This document shows positions 9,176 to 19,001 of a stretch of 64,000 nucleotides of DNA, one piece after another (position 1 is the first letter of the stretch; every line of letters begins with the position of its first letter). Under the pieces are notes generated by a model, which saw nothing but the letters and a program-made list of their open reading frames with translations, ran no database searches and was not told the origin of the DNA. Position numbers and translations under genes: made by a program. This stretch comes from Bacteroidales bacterium (GTDB lineage Bacteria > Bacteroidota > Bacteroidia > Bacteroidales > VadinHA17), in contig PLNT01000040.1 in NCBI GenBank assembly GCA_003141895.1, positions 118,249 to 182,248 on the forward strand. The letters are read 5' to 3'.

Positions 9176-9229
9176 ATAAAAATCTTGTGATTAGAGTGTT
9201 GTACAAGTAATTATCAACAAAATTGATCG

Positions 9230-9604
9230 TTAATCGTATTTTTTGCCGGCACGTTTTGTACTCGCTCTTACTTTCTTCTTATGGTTTTTGTCACGTGAGG
9301 TATATTCTATTTTATTTTGTTTCATACGAGTCTGTACCTCAGGTGTTTGAATATCAATAGACCGTTTCTGTGATTGTTTCACATTTTTATCATAATCCTT
9401 TTTGAGTTTACTGTCATTCGCCTCCTGCTTTTTTTTAGCCTTGAGAACGGTTCTTGGCTCTTTCACTTTAGGTTCTTTCCTGTGACTTTTACCGAATAAT
9501 TGTTTCTCAGGATTTTTGCGAAACAGCTGTGCATTCGCCGATCCTATCGCAATAAATAACATGAAAAGAATAATAAATATTCTTTTAAAAGATAAATTAT
9601 TCAT
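9230..9604 (-). CDS. secreted Lys-rich hypothetical protein
   Basis: A 124-residue protein with a clear signal peptide (ending SANAQ near residue 26) and a highly basic mature part rich in KK, RK and KE pairs, without a recognisable domain. Similar small basic exported proteins are common in Bacteroidota and are usually unannotated. It has its own space between greA and the divergent Rieske-like gene. The signal peptide and the codon pattern support a real gene; function is unknown. Confidence 0.65.
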   Translation of the reverse strand: MNNLSFKRIFIILFMLFIAIGSANAQLFRKNPEKQLFGKSHRKEPKVKEPRTVLKAKKKQEANDSKLKKDYDKNVKQSQKRSIDIQTPEVQTRMKQNKIEYTSRDKNHKKKVRASTKRAGKKYD

Positions 9605-9659
9605 TCTCAGATATTACAATAAATAATTTCCAATTCCGTTAAACTTCCGGACGTAATAG

Positions 9660-9667
9660 TAATTTTG
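9660..9667 (+). promoter_or_regulatory. putative -7 box of the Rieske-like gene
   Basis: TAATTTTG matches TAnnTTTG 18 nt before the start codon. No good -33 TTG was found, and the leader would be only about 12 nt, so confidence is modest. Confidence 0.4.
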
Positions 9668-9685
9668 CAGCATAATTAATTCCGG

Positions 9686-10162
9686 ATGTCATATAATTCA
9701 AAAATAGTATTTTTTTTCATAGCGGTAGCACTGACTATCAGCTTAGGTTCCTGTAACAAAAAGAACGATGTAATACCAAATACATACGTGAATTTCACTC
9801 TTGATTTGAATGATCCCGAGTTTGTTAATCTCGCCGCTTTCGGAGGTTCAGTTGCTGTTAACTCCAGCACTAATAACTGGGGCACAGGCGCTGCCGGATT
9901 TGACGGTAATGGCATTATTATATGTTATGGGGTCGAAGAGTTTTATGCCTATGACCGTACCTGTCCACATGATTATGTTAATAATAGCCTGAGTGTCAAA
10001 GTAAATATCGATCCCGGAAATTCCACAATTGCCATATGCCCAAAATGCGGGACAAAATATGGATTAACTGTCGGAGGAACACCCGCTTCGGGTATCGGAA
10101 GATATCCGCTGAAAAACTACAGGACAAGTTTCCAGGGAAATTATGTAATTGTCTGGGACTAG
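9686..10162 (+). CDS. Rieske-like iron-sulfur lipoprotein with CxH...CxxC ligands
   Basis: A 158-residue lipoprotein (lipobox GSC, Cys23) with a Rieske-type core. The first ligand pair is a normal C-x-H, Cys93 and His95 in RTCPHD. The second is CPKCG (Cys118, Cys121), where a canonical Rieske protein has C-x2-H. The downstream GIGRYPLKNY...YVIVWD is typical of the small Rieske lipoproteins. If a cluster binds, it would have three Cys and one His, which would lower its redox potential; that is inference. It might pass electrons at the periplasmic face. No partner oxidoreductase is adjacent. Confidence 0.8.
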   Translation: MSYNSKIVFFFIAVALTISLGSCNKKNDVIPNTYVNFTLDLNDPEFVNLAAFGGSVAVNSSTNNWGTGAAGFDGNGIIICYGVEEFYAYDRTCPHDYVNNSLSVKVNIDPGNSTIAICPKCGTKYGLTVGGTPASGIGRYPLKNYRTSFQGNYVIVWD

Positions 10163-10168
10163 TAGAAA

Positions 10169-10230
10169 TTAAGGTTGAGGTTAAGGTTGAGGTTGAGAAT
10201 TTCTTAACCTTAGCCTTAACCTTAACCTTA
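10169..10230 (+). terminator. 30-bp hairpin of GGTTRA hexamer repeats between convergent genes
   Basis: The left arm (about 10170-10199) repeats AAGGTT/GAGGTT five times; the right arm (10201-10230) is its inverted copy. All 30 positions pair in + strand RNA if four G-U pairs are allowed. In minus-strand RNA the same four positions become A-C mismatches, so the structure favours the Rieske-gene transcript. There is no U-tract, so it may block exonucleases or limit read-through rather than act as a classical terminator. Confidence 0.55.
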
Positions 10231-10233
10231 TCA

Positions 10234-11649
10234 TTAGTACCTGTAATGATCTGCCTTATAAGGTCCTTTTTCAGGGACTCCGATATAATCTGATTGCTCT
10301 TTTGTGAGTTTTGTGAGCTTCACACCAAGCTGATCGAGATGTAAACGGGCCACTTCCTCATCGAGGTATTTAGGAAGGCGGTAAACCCCTATTTCATATT
10401 TGTTCTTCCAGAGGTCAATCTGTGCAAGAGTCTGATTACTGAATGAGTTGCTCATAACAAATGAAGGATGCCCTGTTGCACATCCAAGATTTACGAGTCT
10501 GCCCTCTGCAAGAATAAAAATTGCATGTCCGTCAGGGAAAAGATATTTGTCAACCTGAGGTTTGATATTGATTTTTTTAATCCCTTTATATTCGTTCAGA
10601 TTGTCAACCTGTATTTCGTTATCGAAGTGACCAATATTGCATACAATCGACTGATCTTTCATCTTAAGCATGTGGTCGAGGGTAATAATATCCTTGTTAC
10701 CTGTAGCCGTTACAAAGATATTGCCTTCATGAAGGGTATCTTCTACCGTTTGAACCTCAAAGCCTTCCATCGACGCCTGGAGTGCACAGATTGGATCAAT
10801 TTCAGTAATAATAACCCGCGAACCATACGATTTCATCGACTTGGCACAACCTTTACCAACATCGCCATAACCACAAACTACAACAACCTTCCCTGCCAGC
10901 ATAACATCAGTTGCCCTTTTAATCCCGTCCGCAAGAGATTCACGACAACCATAGAGATTGTCGAATTTAGATTTGGTTACTGAATCATTTACGTTAATTG
11001 CCGGTACAAGCAGCTCTCCGTTTTCCATCATCTGGTATAAACGGTGCACTCCTGTTGTTGTTTCTTCTGATATCCCTTTAAGTTCGCTTACTGCTCTATG
11101 CCACTTACCCGGTTCTTTAGCCAGAATATCTTTCAGAGTTGAAAGAATAATTGCCTCTTCCCTGTTTTCTGGTTTCTTGTTTAGTATGTCGGGGTTTTTT
11201 TCTGCTTTATATCCAAGATGAACCATAAGTGATGCATCACCTCCGTCATCAACCAAAAGATTAGGCCCTTTCCCTCCCGGGAATGAAAGAGCCTGGGCTG
11301 TACACCACCAGTATTCTTCCAGAGTCTCACCTTTCCATGCAAATACAGGAATGCCCCTCGCAGCTATTGCAGCCGCCGCATGATCCTGAGTTGAAAAAAT
11401 ATTGCAACTTGCCCATCTCACATCAGCACCAAGATCTGCGAGAGTTTCAATCAGAACTGCGGTCTGTATTGTCATGTGCAGTGATCCTGTAATCCGTGCA
11501 CCCTTCAGTGGTTTCTCTGCGAAATATTTTTTTCTTATTGCTAAAAGTCCCGGCATTTCTTTTTCGGCAATTTCAATTTCTTTTCTGCCAAAGTCAGCAA
11601 GGGAGATGTCTTTTACCTGGTATTGGATTGTATCAAGAGTAACGTTCAT
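10234..11649 (-). CDS. ahcY: S-adenosylhomocysteine hydrolase
   Basis: Splits S-adenosylhomocysteine into adenosine and homocysteine, removing the by-product of SAM methylation. The 471-residue protein carries the NAD-binding [11 protein letters not shown] loop, the [17 protein letters not shown] active-site stretch, and the C-terminal end [10 protein letters not shown] that closes the neighbouring subunit's cofactor site. No SAH riboswitch was seen in the short leader. The gene converges on the Rieske-like gene. Confidence 0.98.
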   Translation of the reverse strand: MNVTLDTIQYQVKDISLADFGRKEIEIAEKEMPGLLAIRKKYFAEKPLKGARITGSLHMTIQTAVLIETLADLGADVRWASCNIFSTQDHAAAAIAARGIPVFAWKGETLEEYWWCTAQALSFPGGKGPNLLVDDGGDASLMVHLGYKAEKNPDILNKKPENREEAIILSTLKDILAKEPGKWHRAVSELKGISEETTTGVHRLYQMMENGELLVPAINVNDSVTKSKFDNLYGCRESLADGIKRATDVMLAGKVVVVCGYGDVGKGCAKSMKSYGSRVIITEIDPICALQASMEGFEVQTVEDTLHEGNIFVTATGNKDIITLDHMLKMKDQSIVCNIGHFDNEIQVDNLNEYKGIKKINIKPQVDKYLFPDGHAIFILAEGRLVNLGCATGHPSFVMSNSFSNQTLAQIDLWKNKYEIGVYRLPKYLDEEVARLHLDQLGVKLTKLTKEQSDYIGVPEKGPYKADHYRY

Positions 11650-11672
11650 AATTCATATTATTTTTGAGAGAT

Positions 11673-11680
11673 CAAAGGTA
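11673..11680 (-). promoter_or_regulatory. putative -7 box of ahcY
   Basis: The complement reads TACCTTTG 24 nt before the start codon. It fits TAnnTTTG but lacks an obvious -33 partner, and it lies close to the end of ribF. Confidence 0.4.
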
Positions 11681-11700
11681 ACAAAAACATTTATTATTTC

Positions 11701-12639
11701 TCAGGTCAGTAGTCTAAGTGTTTCCTGTTTATCCTGTTCCATCTGTTCCGCGAGCTCTTGAATATTTCCGAACTTTTTCTCATCCCGTAATCTTTTCCTG
11801 AAAATCACAATAATGTTTCTTCCGTAAATATCTTCATCAAAGTTTAAGATGTGAACTTCAATACTCCTGAAGTTGATATCTGTATTAACAGTAGGATTCG
11901 AACCAATACTAAGCATTCCGGACATCACTTTCTTATCGAGCTGAACTTCAACTGCATAAACTCCATTTGCAGGTATTAATTTATGTTCAGAGTATGGTTT
12001 GATATTAGCCGTCGGAAATCCAATCTTCCGACCCAGTTTTCGTCCTTCAATAATCTGGCCGCTGATAGAATACGGATATCCCAGCCAATTATTTGCCTTT
12101 TCAATGTTGCCATTTAATATAGCCCCACGGATAAGGGAAGAGCTTATCATACCATCCTCAGTATGATAACCTTCTACCTGTTCAACCGTGAAATCAAGAT
12201 CTTTTGCACATTGTTTTATAGTGTTGAAATCACCCTCACCTCTTCTCCCGAAGTGGTGATCATGTCCAATTACCAGATATTTGGTCCTGATCTCGCCGAC
12301 AAGAATATCTTTTAAAAAATCACATGCAGGAATATTACTGAACTCCAGAGTAAACTTTATAATTATGAGGTGATCGACGCCCGCTTTTGCCAACAAGATC
12401 TTCTTCTCTTCGATCGTAGTAAGGAATGAGAGATTTTTATTATTCTGTTCCAGTACCAGCCTCGGATGAGGTGAAAATGTAATTACAGCTGACTCAGATT
12501 TTTCTTCCTTTGCCTTCTGAACAACACGATCGAGAAGAGTCCGGTGCCCCCGGTGTACTCCATCAAATATACCCAGAGTTGCAACAGGTTTAACCAGATT
12601 CAGATTTTCATAACCCTCATGAATTATCATAGAATACAA
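11701..12639 (-). CDS. ribF: bifunctional riboflavin kinase/FAD synthetase
   Basis: Makes FMN and then FAD from riboflavin. The N-terminal nucleotidyltransferase half has TLGIFDGVHRGHRTLLD and IGHDHHFGRRGEGDF; the C-terminal flavokinase half has GRKLGRKIGFPTANI and NGVYAVEV. At 312 residues the length is normal. No FMN riboswitch is visible upstream. The gene is divergent from glgB, with a gap of about 95 bp. Confidence 0.97.
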   Translation of the reverse strand: MYSMIIHEGYENLNLVKPVATLGIFDGVHRGHRTLLDRVVQKAKEEKSESAVITFSPHPRLVLEQNNKNLSFLTTIEEKKILLAKAGVDHLIIIKFTLEFSNIPACDFLKDILVGEIRTKYLVIGHDHHFGRRGEGDFNTIKQCAKDLDFTVEQVEGYHTEDGMISSSLIRGAILNGNIEKANNWLGYPYSISGQIIEGRKLGRKIGFPTANIKPYSEHKLIPANGVYAVEVQLDKKVMSGMLSIGSNPTVNTDINFRSIEVHILNFDEDIYGRNIIVIFRKRLRDEKKFGNIQELAEQMEQDKQETLRLLT

Positions 12640-12735
12640 TTATGGCTGTAAAATTAATAAAGCACATGGAAATGAAGCAAATAAATGATTTAGTTTTCGT
12701 ATTTTTATGGTAGATTTTCAATTTTGCCAATCATC

Positions 12736-14763
12736 ATGAGCACAGCCAGTTTCTATCAGTCCGACCCATGGTTGAACCCCTTTACCAGTGTCATCGACAG
12801 AAGATATGCAAAATGTCTTCTTAAAGAGAAACAGCTGGCAGGAAATGGAACTATCGTTGATTTTGCTATGGGGCATCATTATTACGGACTGCACCGGACT
12901 AATGATTCATGGGTATTCAGGGAATGGGCTCCAAATGCACAGAGTATTTTTATTATTGGAGTTTTCAATGACTGGAAAGAGAAGAAGGAATTTATGATGA
13001 AGAGAATTAATTCCATGGGAAACTGGGAGATATACCTGCCTTTTGAATTAATTAAACACGGCGATCTTTATAAACTTTCTATACATTGGCAGGGTGGTGA
13101 TGGTGAACGGATTCCTTCATATGCTAACCATGTAGTTCAGGATGAGAAAACTAAAATATTCAGTGCCCAGGTGTGGCAGCCGAAGGAGCAATATGTATGG
13201 AAATCTGATAATTTTTCTCCCTTACAGAAATCACCTGTAATTTATGAGGCCCACATCGGCATGGCGACCTCTGAAGAAAAAACCGGAACTTATCGTGAAT
13301 TTACCGAAAAGATTATACCAATCATTGAAAAATCGGGATACAACACAATACAACTTATGGCTATCCAGGAACATCCATTTTATGGATCTTTCGGATACCA
13401 CGTATCAAGTTTCTTTGCCGCCTCATCCCGATTCGGAACACCTGAAGATCTTAAGGAATTGGTAGATAAAGCCCATTCAGCAGGTTTGAGGGTTATAATG
13501 GATCTTGTTCACTCACATTCTGTAAGGAACATCAATGAAGGTTTGGGTTTGTTTGACGGATCACTGGGCCAGTATTTCCATGCAAACGAAAGAAGATATC
13601 ACGTTGCGTGGGATTCATTATGTTTCGATTACGGGAAGGACAATGTTATTCACTTCCTTTTATCCAATTGCCGCTACTGGCTTGAAGAATATAAATTTGA
13701 CGGTTTCAGATTCGATGGAATTACAAGTATGATCTACTATGATCATGGACTGGAAAAAAACTTCACATCATATAATGAATATTTTGACGGCAATCAGGAT
13801 GAGGATGCTCTGGTCTACCTGTTTCTTGCGAATAAAATGATCCATGAATTTAAGCCCGGAGCTATTACCATTGCCGAGGAAATGAGCGGAATGCCAGGCT
13901 TGGCGTCTGATACTGTAAAAATGGGATTTGGTTTCGATTTCAGGCTTTCAATGGGGGTGCCTGATTTCTGGATCAAATTGGTTAAAGAGACTCCCGATGA
14001 AAACTGGGACATGGGAAAGTTATTCTATGAACTGACTCAACACAGGCCCGAAGAGAAAATAATATCCTACTGCGAATCACATGACCAGGCACTTGTAGGA
14101 GATAAGACGCTTATTTTCAGAATGATAGACGCCGAGATGTATACCGGCATGAATAAATCCTATCATAGTATTGTGGTTGACCGTGGTATTGCGTTGCACA
14201 AAATGATACGACTGATCACCTTCAGCACTTCAGGAGGGGGTTATCTTAATTTCATGGGCAACGAATTTGGCCATCCGGAATGGATAGATTTTCCGCGTGA
14301 GGGAAATAACTGGAGTTTTAAATATGCCAGGCGTCAATGGCAACTGGCATTAAACAAAGAACTAAAGTACTCTGAGCTGCTTGGATTTGACAGGAAAATG
14401 CTGAAACTATATACTGATTTTAAGATACTCGATGATCTTACTGTAACCAGAATATATGAGAATACCTATGATAAGGTTCTCGCCTATATGAGAGGCGGAT
14501 TATTATTTGTTTATAACTTCAATCCGAATGTCTCATTTACAGATTATGGAATACCTGTTGTTGGAAAGTTTAAAATTCTGCTCGATACTGATGACCCGGC
14601 ATTCGGAGGCTTCAACAGGGTTGACAGAAAAACATCTTACATCTCGATAAGAAAAGCTGAACGGAATCTAATTAATGCTCCGTTATATCTTTACCTGTAC
14701 CTGCCTGCAAGAACAGCTTTGGTATTCAAGAAGGAAGCGGTACGAAAGGCTACCGATATCTAA
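12736..14763 (+). CDS. glgB: 1,4-alpha-glucan branching enzyme (GH13)
   Basis: Introduces alpha-1,6 branches into glycogen. The ATG at 12736 gives 675 residues. An N-terminal CBM48-like module (WVFREWAPNAQSIFIIGVFNDW) precedes the GH13 barrel. Catalytic motifs are FRFDGITSM (nucleophile Asp), TIAEEMSG (acid/base Glu) and ESHDQALVGDKT. The domain layout resembles the eukaryotic-type branching enzymes also common in Bacteroidota. Its stop codon overlaps that of the convergent synthase-phosphorylase gene by 4 bp. Confidence 0.95.
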   Translation: MSTASFYQSDPWLNPFTSVIDRRYAKCLLKEKQLAGNGTIVDFAMGHHYYGLHRTNDSWVFREWAPNAQSIFIIGVFNDWKEKKEFMMKRINSMGNWEIYLPFELIKHGDLYKLSIHWQGGDGERIPSYANHVVQDEKTKIFSAQVWQPKEQYVWKSDNFSPLQKSPVIYEAHIGMATSEEKTGTYREFTEKIIPIIEKSGYNTIQLMAIQEHPFYGSFGYHVSSFFAASSRFGTPEDLKELVDKAHSAGLRVIMDLVHSHSVRNINEGLGLFDGSLGQYFHANERRYHVAWDSLCFDYGKDNVIHFLLSNCRYWLEEYKFDGFRFDGITSMIYYDHGLEKNFTSYNEYFDGNQDEDALVYLFLANKMIHEFKPGAITIAEEMSGMPGLASDTVKMGFGFDFRLSMGVPDFWIKLVKETPDENWDMGKLFYELTQHRPEEKIISYCESHDQALVGDKTLIFRMIDAEMYTGMNKSYHSIVVDRGIALHKMIRLITFSTSGGGYLNFMGNEFGHPEWIDFPREGNNWSFKYARRQWQLALNKELKYSELLGFDRKMLKLYTDFKILDDLTVTRIYENTYDKVLAYMRGGLLFVYNFNPNVSFTDYGIPVVGKFKILLDTDDPAFGGFNRVDRKTSYISIRKAERNLINAPLYLYLYLPARTALVFKKEAVRKATDI

Positions 14764-17700
14764 TCAATCCAGCGAAGAAGATAAAAATCCTGTTTATGAG
14801 GAAGATCCTTATGCTTGGGGTAGATACGTATTCCATAGAAGAAAGAGCCAGCTTTTTCAGGAACAAGGCTGGCCCTGTAAAGGCATTTCCCGTTTTTACT
14901 GCTGATCAGCTTAAACTCTTCACTGGCGACAAACTCATGTTCGCCACTTTTGCTCATATGAGTTATAATAAATTCAACCCCAACGTTTTCTTTTGGGATT
15001 TTCTTGACATCCAGTGCTATTTCAGCCCGGTAATCATGACCTGAACGGTAAACATTTTCCCCTGCCTTTTCAAAACTGTAATTTAAGACTTCTATATTAT
15101 CCCATTCATCTTTTATGGTTTTTTTCCAGGCTGCCAGCTCTTTTGCCTTCTCAAAATTATTATCAATGAGATATTTACTCCTTTTGAAAAGTTTATGATA
15201 GTATTTTTCATAATAATCATCTATCATCCTTTTCATTGTAAATTCAGGAGCGATTTTCGTCATAGTATTTTTAATCAGGCTAACCCATTCAACCGGTACA
15301 TTCTTATCGTTAAATGAATAATAAGCCGGAACAATTTCAAATTCAAGCATATTGTAAATTGTTTCTGCATCTATGTCATCCTGCAGCTCCTGATCTTCAT
15401 ATGTTCTTTTCTTTGGAAGTGCCCACCCGGCATAAGCCCTGTAACCTTCAACCCACCACCCATCAAGAACACTGAAATGGATAGTGCCATTCATAACTGC
15501 TTTCTCACCGCTTGTACCTGAAGCTTCAAGAGGTCGCGTTGGCGTATTCAGCCATATATCAACACCTCTTGTAAGATACTTTGCAAGCTCAATATCATAA
15601 TTCTCAAGAAAAATTACCTTCCCTGCAAACTGAGACATCTGCGATATTTCAAAAACTCTCTTTATAAGATCTTTCCCTCCGCCATCGTTTGGATGTGCTT
15701 TCCCGGCAAAAATAAATTGAACAGGTTTCTGAGGATTATTCACTATTCGTGAGAGCCTGTCAAGATCACGGAAAAGCAGGGATGCTCTCTTGTAAGTCGC
15801 AAACCTTCTGGCAAATCCTATTGTAAGGGCTTTTTCATCGAGATGCCCACTTATACTTAAAAGGGTCCGGGGGCTCACATGTTTTTCGATCATGTCTGAT
15901 TGAAGCCTTTTCCTGATATTTGAAAAAAGACTCTTTTTAAGACTTTTCTTTATATCATAGATTTTCTTATCCTCGAGTCCATAGAGTTTCTCCCATAGAC
16001 CTCTGTCAGTCTGGTCAAAATTTATATCGCCTGCCAATTCCCTGTATACTTCTCTCCATTCAGGCGCGGTCCATGTAGGATGATGAACTCCGTTGGTAAC
16101 ATAACCGATAAAAAGCTCCTCTTTCAGATATCCAGGCCAAAGTTTATTAAACATTCCCTGACTAACTTCTCCATGAAGCTTACTGACTCCATTTACTTCC
16201 TGCGACATTCTTGCAGCAAGAAAACTCATATTGAATTTCTTATCTGCATCGCCTTCACATTGTCCTAAAGCCATAAGTTCACTCCAGGTTATTGTGAGCC
16301 TGCTGTGGTAATGAGAAATATATTTTCGCAGAAGATCCTCTTCAAAGGCATCATGACCGGCGGGAACCGGGGTATGTGTGGTAAAAAGAGTCGTAGATCT
16401 GACAACTTCAAGTGCCTGATTGAATGTCAGATGTTGTTCGTTTATCAGGCCCCTGAGACGTTCAAGACTGATGAAAGCTGAATGTCCTTCATTACTGTGA
16501 TAAAGATCTGGTTTCAGTCCCATTGCTACAAGTGCCCTGATGCCTCCGATTCCGAGTATTAGTTCCTGCCTTAACCTGTTCTCGTTATCACCGCCATATA
16601 AATAGTGCGTAACTGTCCTGTCTTCCTGCAGGTTATCATCAAAATCAGTATCAAGAAGCACAAGCCTTACTTTGCCTACCATAGCTTCCCATACCCTGAT
16701 CTTAACTGTTCTTCCTGGCCAGACCAGACTTACATACAAATGATTGCCATTTGAATCTTTAACAGGATTTATCGGAAGCCTCGAAAATTCTTCTGCTTCA
16801 TAGATAGCAAGCTGTTCTCCGCGTGGTCCGAGTTTTTGTTTGAAATAACCATACCTGTAGAGAAGGCCAACTCCCGTAATATTTAAATTTGAATCACTGG
16901 CTTCCTTCAGATAATCTCCTGCAAGTATTCCAAGTCCGCCAGAATAAATCTTCAGGCAGGGATGGATCCCAAATTCCATGCTAAAATAAGCTATTGAAGG
17001 GTATGAGTCGTTACCCGGACGATCGGTATATGCTTTGAATTTTTCATTTACCTTTTGAAGCTCAGCTACAAAATCATCATCATCCTCGAGTACAAGAAGT
17101 CTTTTATAGTCAATCTTTTCAAGAAGCATTTTAGGATTATGCCGGACATCCTCCCAGAGTGAAGGATCCATTCTTTTAAACAATAGTTCGGTTTGCGTAT
17201 TCCACGACCACCATAAATTATTTGCGAGATATTTAAGAGATAGCAGTTTCCCAGGTACATCGCTCTGAACATAAATATCTTTCCACACCGGAACCTGGTG
17301 TGGTTTGCGGATGTGTAACCCCGGGGCTTCAACGAACCGGGCAAACTCTCTTGGTTCTTCCCTTCTGTCGTTGCTTTGTACGAGAGCGAACTCATAAGCA
17401 GAAAAATAATAATTCACAAGGTTGTCCCACAGGGCAATTCTCGAAATAGCATGTGCTTTTTCTCTCGCTGTTTTACGATCAGTACCATTTAATCCGATAA
17501 ACATTGTCATGAAATCGCACATCTCTTTAATAACTTCAGTTTCATTGTAATCGGTTCTTTCAATTACAGAAATACCATTACCGGGGTTCTCAAAATAAGT
17601 CCTGACCCATAGACCAAATCCGGATAGTGATGTGGTTACTGTAGGTATTGAAAACATAAGACTTTCAAGTGGTGTATATCCCCAGGGTTCGTAATAGGAA

Positions 17701-18983
17701 GGAAATAGTGACAGATCAAATCCAATGAGCAATTCGAAGTATGGCATATTAAATATGCCGTCATTACCGTTCAGATAGCAGGGTACAAAAATGACTTTAA
17801 CTTTAGACTTTTGATTGTTATTAAGATTATTGGCTGCCAATCTCAGCAAAACGGGATCCGTTGCTGGGTAATGTAAACTATGGGTTAGATATTTGTCGCC
17901 GCTGTTAACCGGACCATTGTCAAAAAGGATACTCGATATGTCCTGTCGGGGACCTTTATGATAAGCAGGTATAAGGAAAAAAGCAATGCACTCTTTTTGA
18001 ATTGTGGCTCGCTTCTCCAGTTCACTCAGAGAGTCGATCAGAATATCAACACCTTTATTCCTGAATTCGTATCTTCCGCTGTTTACCAGCAAAACGCAAT
18101 CTTCTGAAACTTCATATCCAAGAACGGCTTCAGCAACGTCCAGGAGTTTTTCCCTGGCTATTGCCCTCCGCTCTTCAAAAATTTCGTTGGCGGGGATAAA
18201 TGAATCTTCGAATCCGTTTGGGGTCACAAAATCGACCTCTTTCCCAAGGAAGTGATGACATTCCCTCGATGTTATTTCACTTACTGTTGTAAAAACATCT
18301 GCCTCAGCGGCAGATATCTTTTCGAGAGACTGTTTTGCAATTACATTGAATTCTCTTGCGATTTGTACGGCGTTATATTCTTCCATCTTACCGTACAGCG
18401 GCCTGTTATTTCCAGCAATTGATCTGCCAAGTACAGTTGCATGAGTTGTAAATGAAGTTGCTATCCAGGGTGCATTTTTTTTCAGATAGAGAATTCCTGT
18501 CCCTGTCATCCATTCATGGAACTGAGCAATTGTATTATGATGTTCATGATAAAAGGTCGAAAAGCTTTCGATTAGTTTACCTGCAGCATAACCAAAAAGG
18601 GCGGGTTCGACATAATCCCACTGACCGGTAATACTGTCAAGTTTATATGTTTCCCAGAAGTTGGCAAATATCTCATTCTGCTGGCCAAAGTATGGTGTAA
18701 AGTCGAGGAGTATTACAATAGGTTTACCGGAAATATTCCATCTTCCTGTCTTTACTCTCAACCCTTCAGATGCAGCTCTGGCTTTCCATTCAACAAAAAG
18801 AGTCTCATCAGGAATGAACTCAGGGTTTATAATATCTTCTCTCCATACATCTGGTCCGATAAGTATATACCTGTCTCCGAGTTCTTTTACAATTTTTAAT
18901 GCTTTTGTTGAGATTACCGTATGTATTCCCCCAACCTTGTTGCATACTTCCCAACTGGTTTCAAAAATAAATTCAACCTTCAT
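14760..18983 (-). CDS. glycogen synthase (GT3-like) fused to alpha-glucan phosphorylase (GT35)
   Basis: One 1407-residue polypeptide joins glycogen synthesis and breakdown. Residues 1-550 are a GT3-type glycogen synthase: EVCNKVGGIHTVISTKA, TTHATVLGRS, and SYYEPWGYTPLESLMFSIP. From about residue 565 a GT35 phosphorylase of the DUF3417 type follows: YFSMEFGIHPCLKIYSGGLG, TTHTPVPAGHDAF, GFARRFATYKRA, and EASGTSGEKAVMNG with the PLP lysine at 1161. A short beta-rich tail ends the protein. The two activities oppose each other, so the fusion suggests a joint switch on the same glucan chain; that is inference. It is the last gene of the debranching-GT4-GH57 operon. Confidence 0.93.
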   Translation of the reverse strand: MKVEFIFETSWEVCNKVGGIHTVISTKALKIVKELGDRYILIGPDVWREDIINPEFIPDETLFVEWKARAASEGLRVKTGRWNISGKPIVILLDFTPYFGQQNEIFANFWETYKLDSITGQWDYVEPALFGYAAGKLIESFSTFYHEHHNTIAQFHEWMTGTGILYLKKNAPWIATSFTTHATVLGRSIAGNNRPLYGKMEEYNAVQIAREFNVIAKQSLEKISAAEADVFTTVSEITSRECHHFLGKEVDFVTPNGFEDSFIPANEIFEERRAIAREKLLDVAEAVLGYEVSEDCVLLVNSGRYEFRNKGVDILIDSLSELEKRATIQKECIAFFLIPAYHKGPRQDISSILFDNGPVNSGDKYLTHSLHYPATDPVLLRLAANNLNNNQKSKVKVIFVPCYLNGNDGIFNMPYFELLIGFDLSLFPSYYEPWGYTPLESLMFSIPTVTTSLSGFGLWVRTYFENPGNGISVIERTDYNETEVIKEMCDFMTMFIGLNGTDRKTAREKAHAISRIALWDNLVNYYFSAYEFALVQSNDRREEPREFARFVEAPGLHIRKPHQVPVWKDIYVQSDVPGKLLSLKYLANNLWWSWNTQTELLFKRMDPSLWEDVRHNPKMLLEKIDYKRLLVLEDDDDFVAELQKVNEKFKAYTDRPGNDSYPSIAYFSMEFGIHPCLKIYSGGLGILAGDYLKEASDSNLNITGVGLLYRYGYFKQKLGPRGEQLAIYEAEEFSRLPINPVKDSNGNHLYVSLVWPGRTVKIRVWEAMVGKVRLVLLDTDFDDNLQEDRTVTHYLYGGDNENRLRQELILGIGGIRALVAMGLKPDLYHSNEGHSAFISLERLRGLINEQHLTFNQALEVVRSTTLFTTHTPVPAGHDAFEEDLLRKYISHYHSRLTITWSELMALGQCEGDADKKFNMSFLAARMSQEVNGVSKLHGEVSQGMFNKLWPGYLKEELFIGYVTNGVHHPTWTAPEWREVYRELAGDINFDQTDRGLWEKLYGLEDKKIYDIKKSLKKSLFSNIRKRLQSDMIEKHVSPRTLLSISGHLDEKALTIGFARRFATYKRASLLFRDLDRLSRIVNNPQKPVQFIFAGKAHPNDGGGKDLIKRVFEISQMSQFAGKVIFLENYDIELAKYLTRGVDIWLNTPTRPLEASGTSGEKAVMNGTIHFSVLDGWWVEGYRAYAGWALPKKRTYEDQELQDDIDAETIYNMLEFEIVPAYYSFNDKNVPVEWVSLIKNTMTKIAPEFTMKRMIDDYYEKYYHKLFKRSKYLIDNNFEKAKELAAWKKTIKDEWDNIEVLNYSFEKAGENVYRSGHDYRAEIALDVKKIPKENVGVEFIITHMSKSGEHEFVASEEFKLISSKNGKCLYRASLVPEKAGSFFYGIRIYPKHKDLPHKQDFYLLRWID

Positions 18984-19001
18984 CTTAAGAAATTATTCGT
19001 T

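Noticed and set aside
10468..10983. 171-codon open frame on the + strand
   Set aside because: Antisense shadow of ahcY, which has full catalytic motifs; the frame product has no family features.
11650..11700. SAH or SAM riboswitch before ahcY
   Set aside because: The gap is too short for a known aptamer and lacks the conserved stems.
12640..12735. FMN riboswitch before ribF
   Set aside because: The divergent gap is about 95 bp and shows no FMN-aptamer consensus.
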